64,000 nucleotides of DNA from Cristatella mucedo (taxonomy: Eukaryota > Bryozoa > Phylactolaemata > Cristatellidae): positions 521,001-585,000 of the forward strand of contig WPIO01000145.1 of NCBI GenBank assembly GCA_009760855.2, given 5' to 3'. The translations under genes and the position numbers were made by a program. Shown here piece after piece: positions 62,854 to 64,000 of the stretch. Under the pieces are notes generated by a model. That model worked only from the letters and a program-made list of their open reading frames with translations, searched no databases and was not told where the DNA came from. How positions within the stretch are numbered: position 1 is the stretch's first letter; each line of letters opens with the position of its first letter.

Positions 62854-64000
62854 CTGCAAAGAGAAAATGGATTACAGTCAGGCCTAAAAACTGCTATTCC
62901 GGCAAACGAGCAAGCGAGTGACATGCCCTCAGCAGGTCGGTAACATGCATAGTTCGACTACAGCTTATCTGAGGCAAACCATCAAATGAATAACAAAGCA
63001 AAGGGACATACAGCACAAATGGCATATCAAGCTCGACATCAGCACGAGCCCATCTTACGGCCGCACGAGATGGCACGGCACAATACAAAGAAGGAAAAGT
63101 ATAGCCTGATAGCCCTTATGTCGGATTAAGGTAGCGCCAACTCCCCCACCACCTGCCCTGCCCCGTTGGAATATCGTGGTGCTAGAAAAAATAGAAGAAC
63201 GTGTCGTGCCACGGTACTCGGAACCAATGACCTCGAGAAATCGGCTGTCAGTCACACTGCCAACGTTTAGAGAGAAGCTAAGCAGAGTGCCAACGAACGT
63301 GTTAACTGACTTCGTCGAAAAATGACGACAAGCACAAAGGCAGTGTCAGCAACATGGTAGTGACACGGCTCAAGGACAATGGCAACAACTGGTCAGGGAC
63401 CTGTGTGCTTCAAACTTTGCACTCGAAGCCCGCCAGGCACTACGCTGGATGAGGCTACCCTCGGCTCTAGCTTCCGGCAGACGGAGGGGGAGGGAGGGAG
63501 GGAGAGCTGGCAGAGATAGCAGCTCCGGCTTCAGCCTTTTTTGCTCGCAAAGTGGGGCGGTGTGACGCTGCCCAGCCACTGCCGAGTCCCCAACCATCTG
63601 CCTGCTCGCACGCCGCTGGGCAGAGGACTCTGTACATAGCATCTCTATGTGTGCCCTTATGCCTCCATCGGGCTCAAGATGGTGTTATGTGTCCAACCAT
63701 CATCTACTGCCGTGTCTAGATCGATCAAAATCGACTCATAAAGTGGCTGCATTCTCACGAGGGTCGGCACAGTGTAGCTCTCGAATATTATTTGCTTGTC
63801 TCAGATTCATAAGGGAGAGAGGAAAGGAGACAGAAAGTGACAGAGAAAAGGAGAGCAGCTGGAATGGCGATACGACATTGCAGAAGCATTTTGTCAAACG
63901 CCTGAGTGCAAAAATATGTGCTTATGAGTCACTGTGCAGATACCCAGCAGAGGTTGCACAGTAAGCTGCACCAGTCCCCCTAAACCGTGCAATGTAAGAG
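62854..64000. other. Upstream of the Regnase-like gene; nothing assigned
   Basis: May contain 5' exons or the promoter of the minus-strand gene. A (G)GGAGGGAGGGA run lies at about 63486-63505. No exon with supported splice sites was found. Confidence 0.4.

Overview
This is a window of animal nuclear DNA, very likely from an invertebrate. Genes are split by GT-AG introns, with strict phase agreement at every junction I could test. Most of the remaining sequence is microsatellites, L2/CR1-type LINE debris, tRNA-derived SINEs and a foldback DNA element. I cannot fix the phylum from sequence alone. No bacterial operon, CRISPR array, rRNA gene or stand-alone tRNA gene was seen.

The left third (about 1-21 kb) is GC-rich. 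It holds a nested LINE (1-1.8 kb) and three long exon systems rich in Ala, Ser, Pro and Gln. The first is a plus-strand leucine-zipper protein (3.97-5.38 kb). The second is an unrecognised minus-strand two-exon protein (8.5-11.4 kb). The third is a minus-strand protein of more than 1,390 residues that starts with a CtBP-docking motif, PLDLS (14.9-20.2 kb). The last two share a strand and may belong to one gene.

The middle (25.8-37.4 kb) is one complete plus-strand gene, ATP6AP2 (prorenin receptor / V-ATPase accessory protein 2). It has eight exons coding 399 residues, with a signal peptide, an R-x-x-R processing site, one membrane span and a KKDN tail. Its 3'UTR begins with a long perfect CUG/CAG hairpin. 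Its introns carry LINE, SINE and TIR-element insertions.

The right third holds two convergent genes. MCEE (mitochondrial methylmalonyl-CoA epimerase, 43.37-48.89 kb, plus strand) has six exons coding 167 residues. Facing it is a Regnase/ZC3H12-like endoribonuclease gene (62.85-50.01 kb, minus strand), for which ten phase-consistent exons are visible. That protein carries two UBA-like modules, each encoded by the same exon pair (short basic linker exon plus UBA exon, same phases). A NYN/PIN ribonuclease domain with all expected acidic residues follows. The reading frame stops right after the nuclease domain, with no CCCH zinc finger found.

Repeat biology: an L2-like LINE family (family A) ends in a conserved GAGATT..GTTCTCT..GCGCT tail plus (ATT)n. 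A tRNA-derived SINE carries a matching tail, which suggests it uses the LINE machinery. A second LINE family (B) ends in (ATTAC)n. A second tRNA-like SINE, a foldback element with long TIRs and an unclassified 300-bp dispersed repeat complete the picture. The three functional genes do not form a pathway. They serve V-ATPase assembly, propionate/branched-chain catabolism and mRNA decay.
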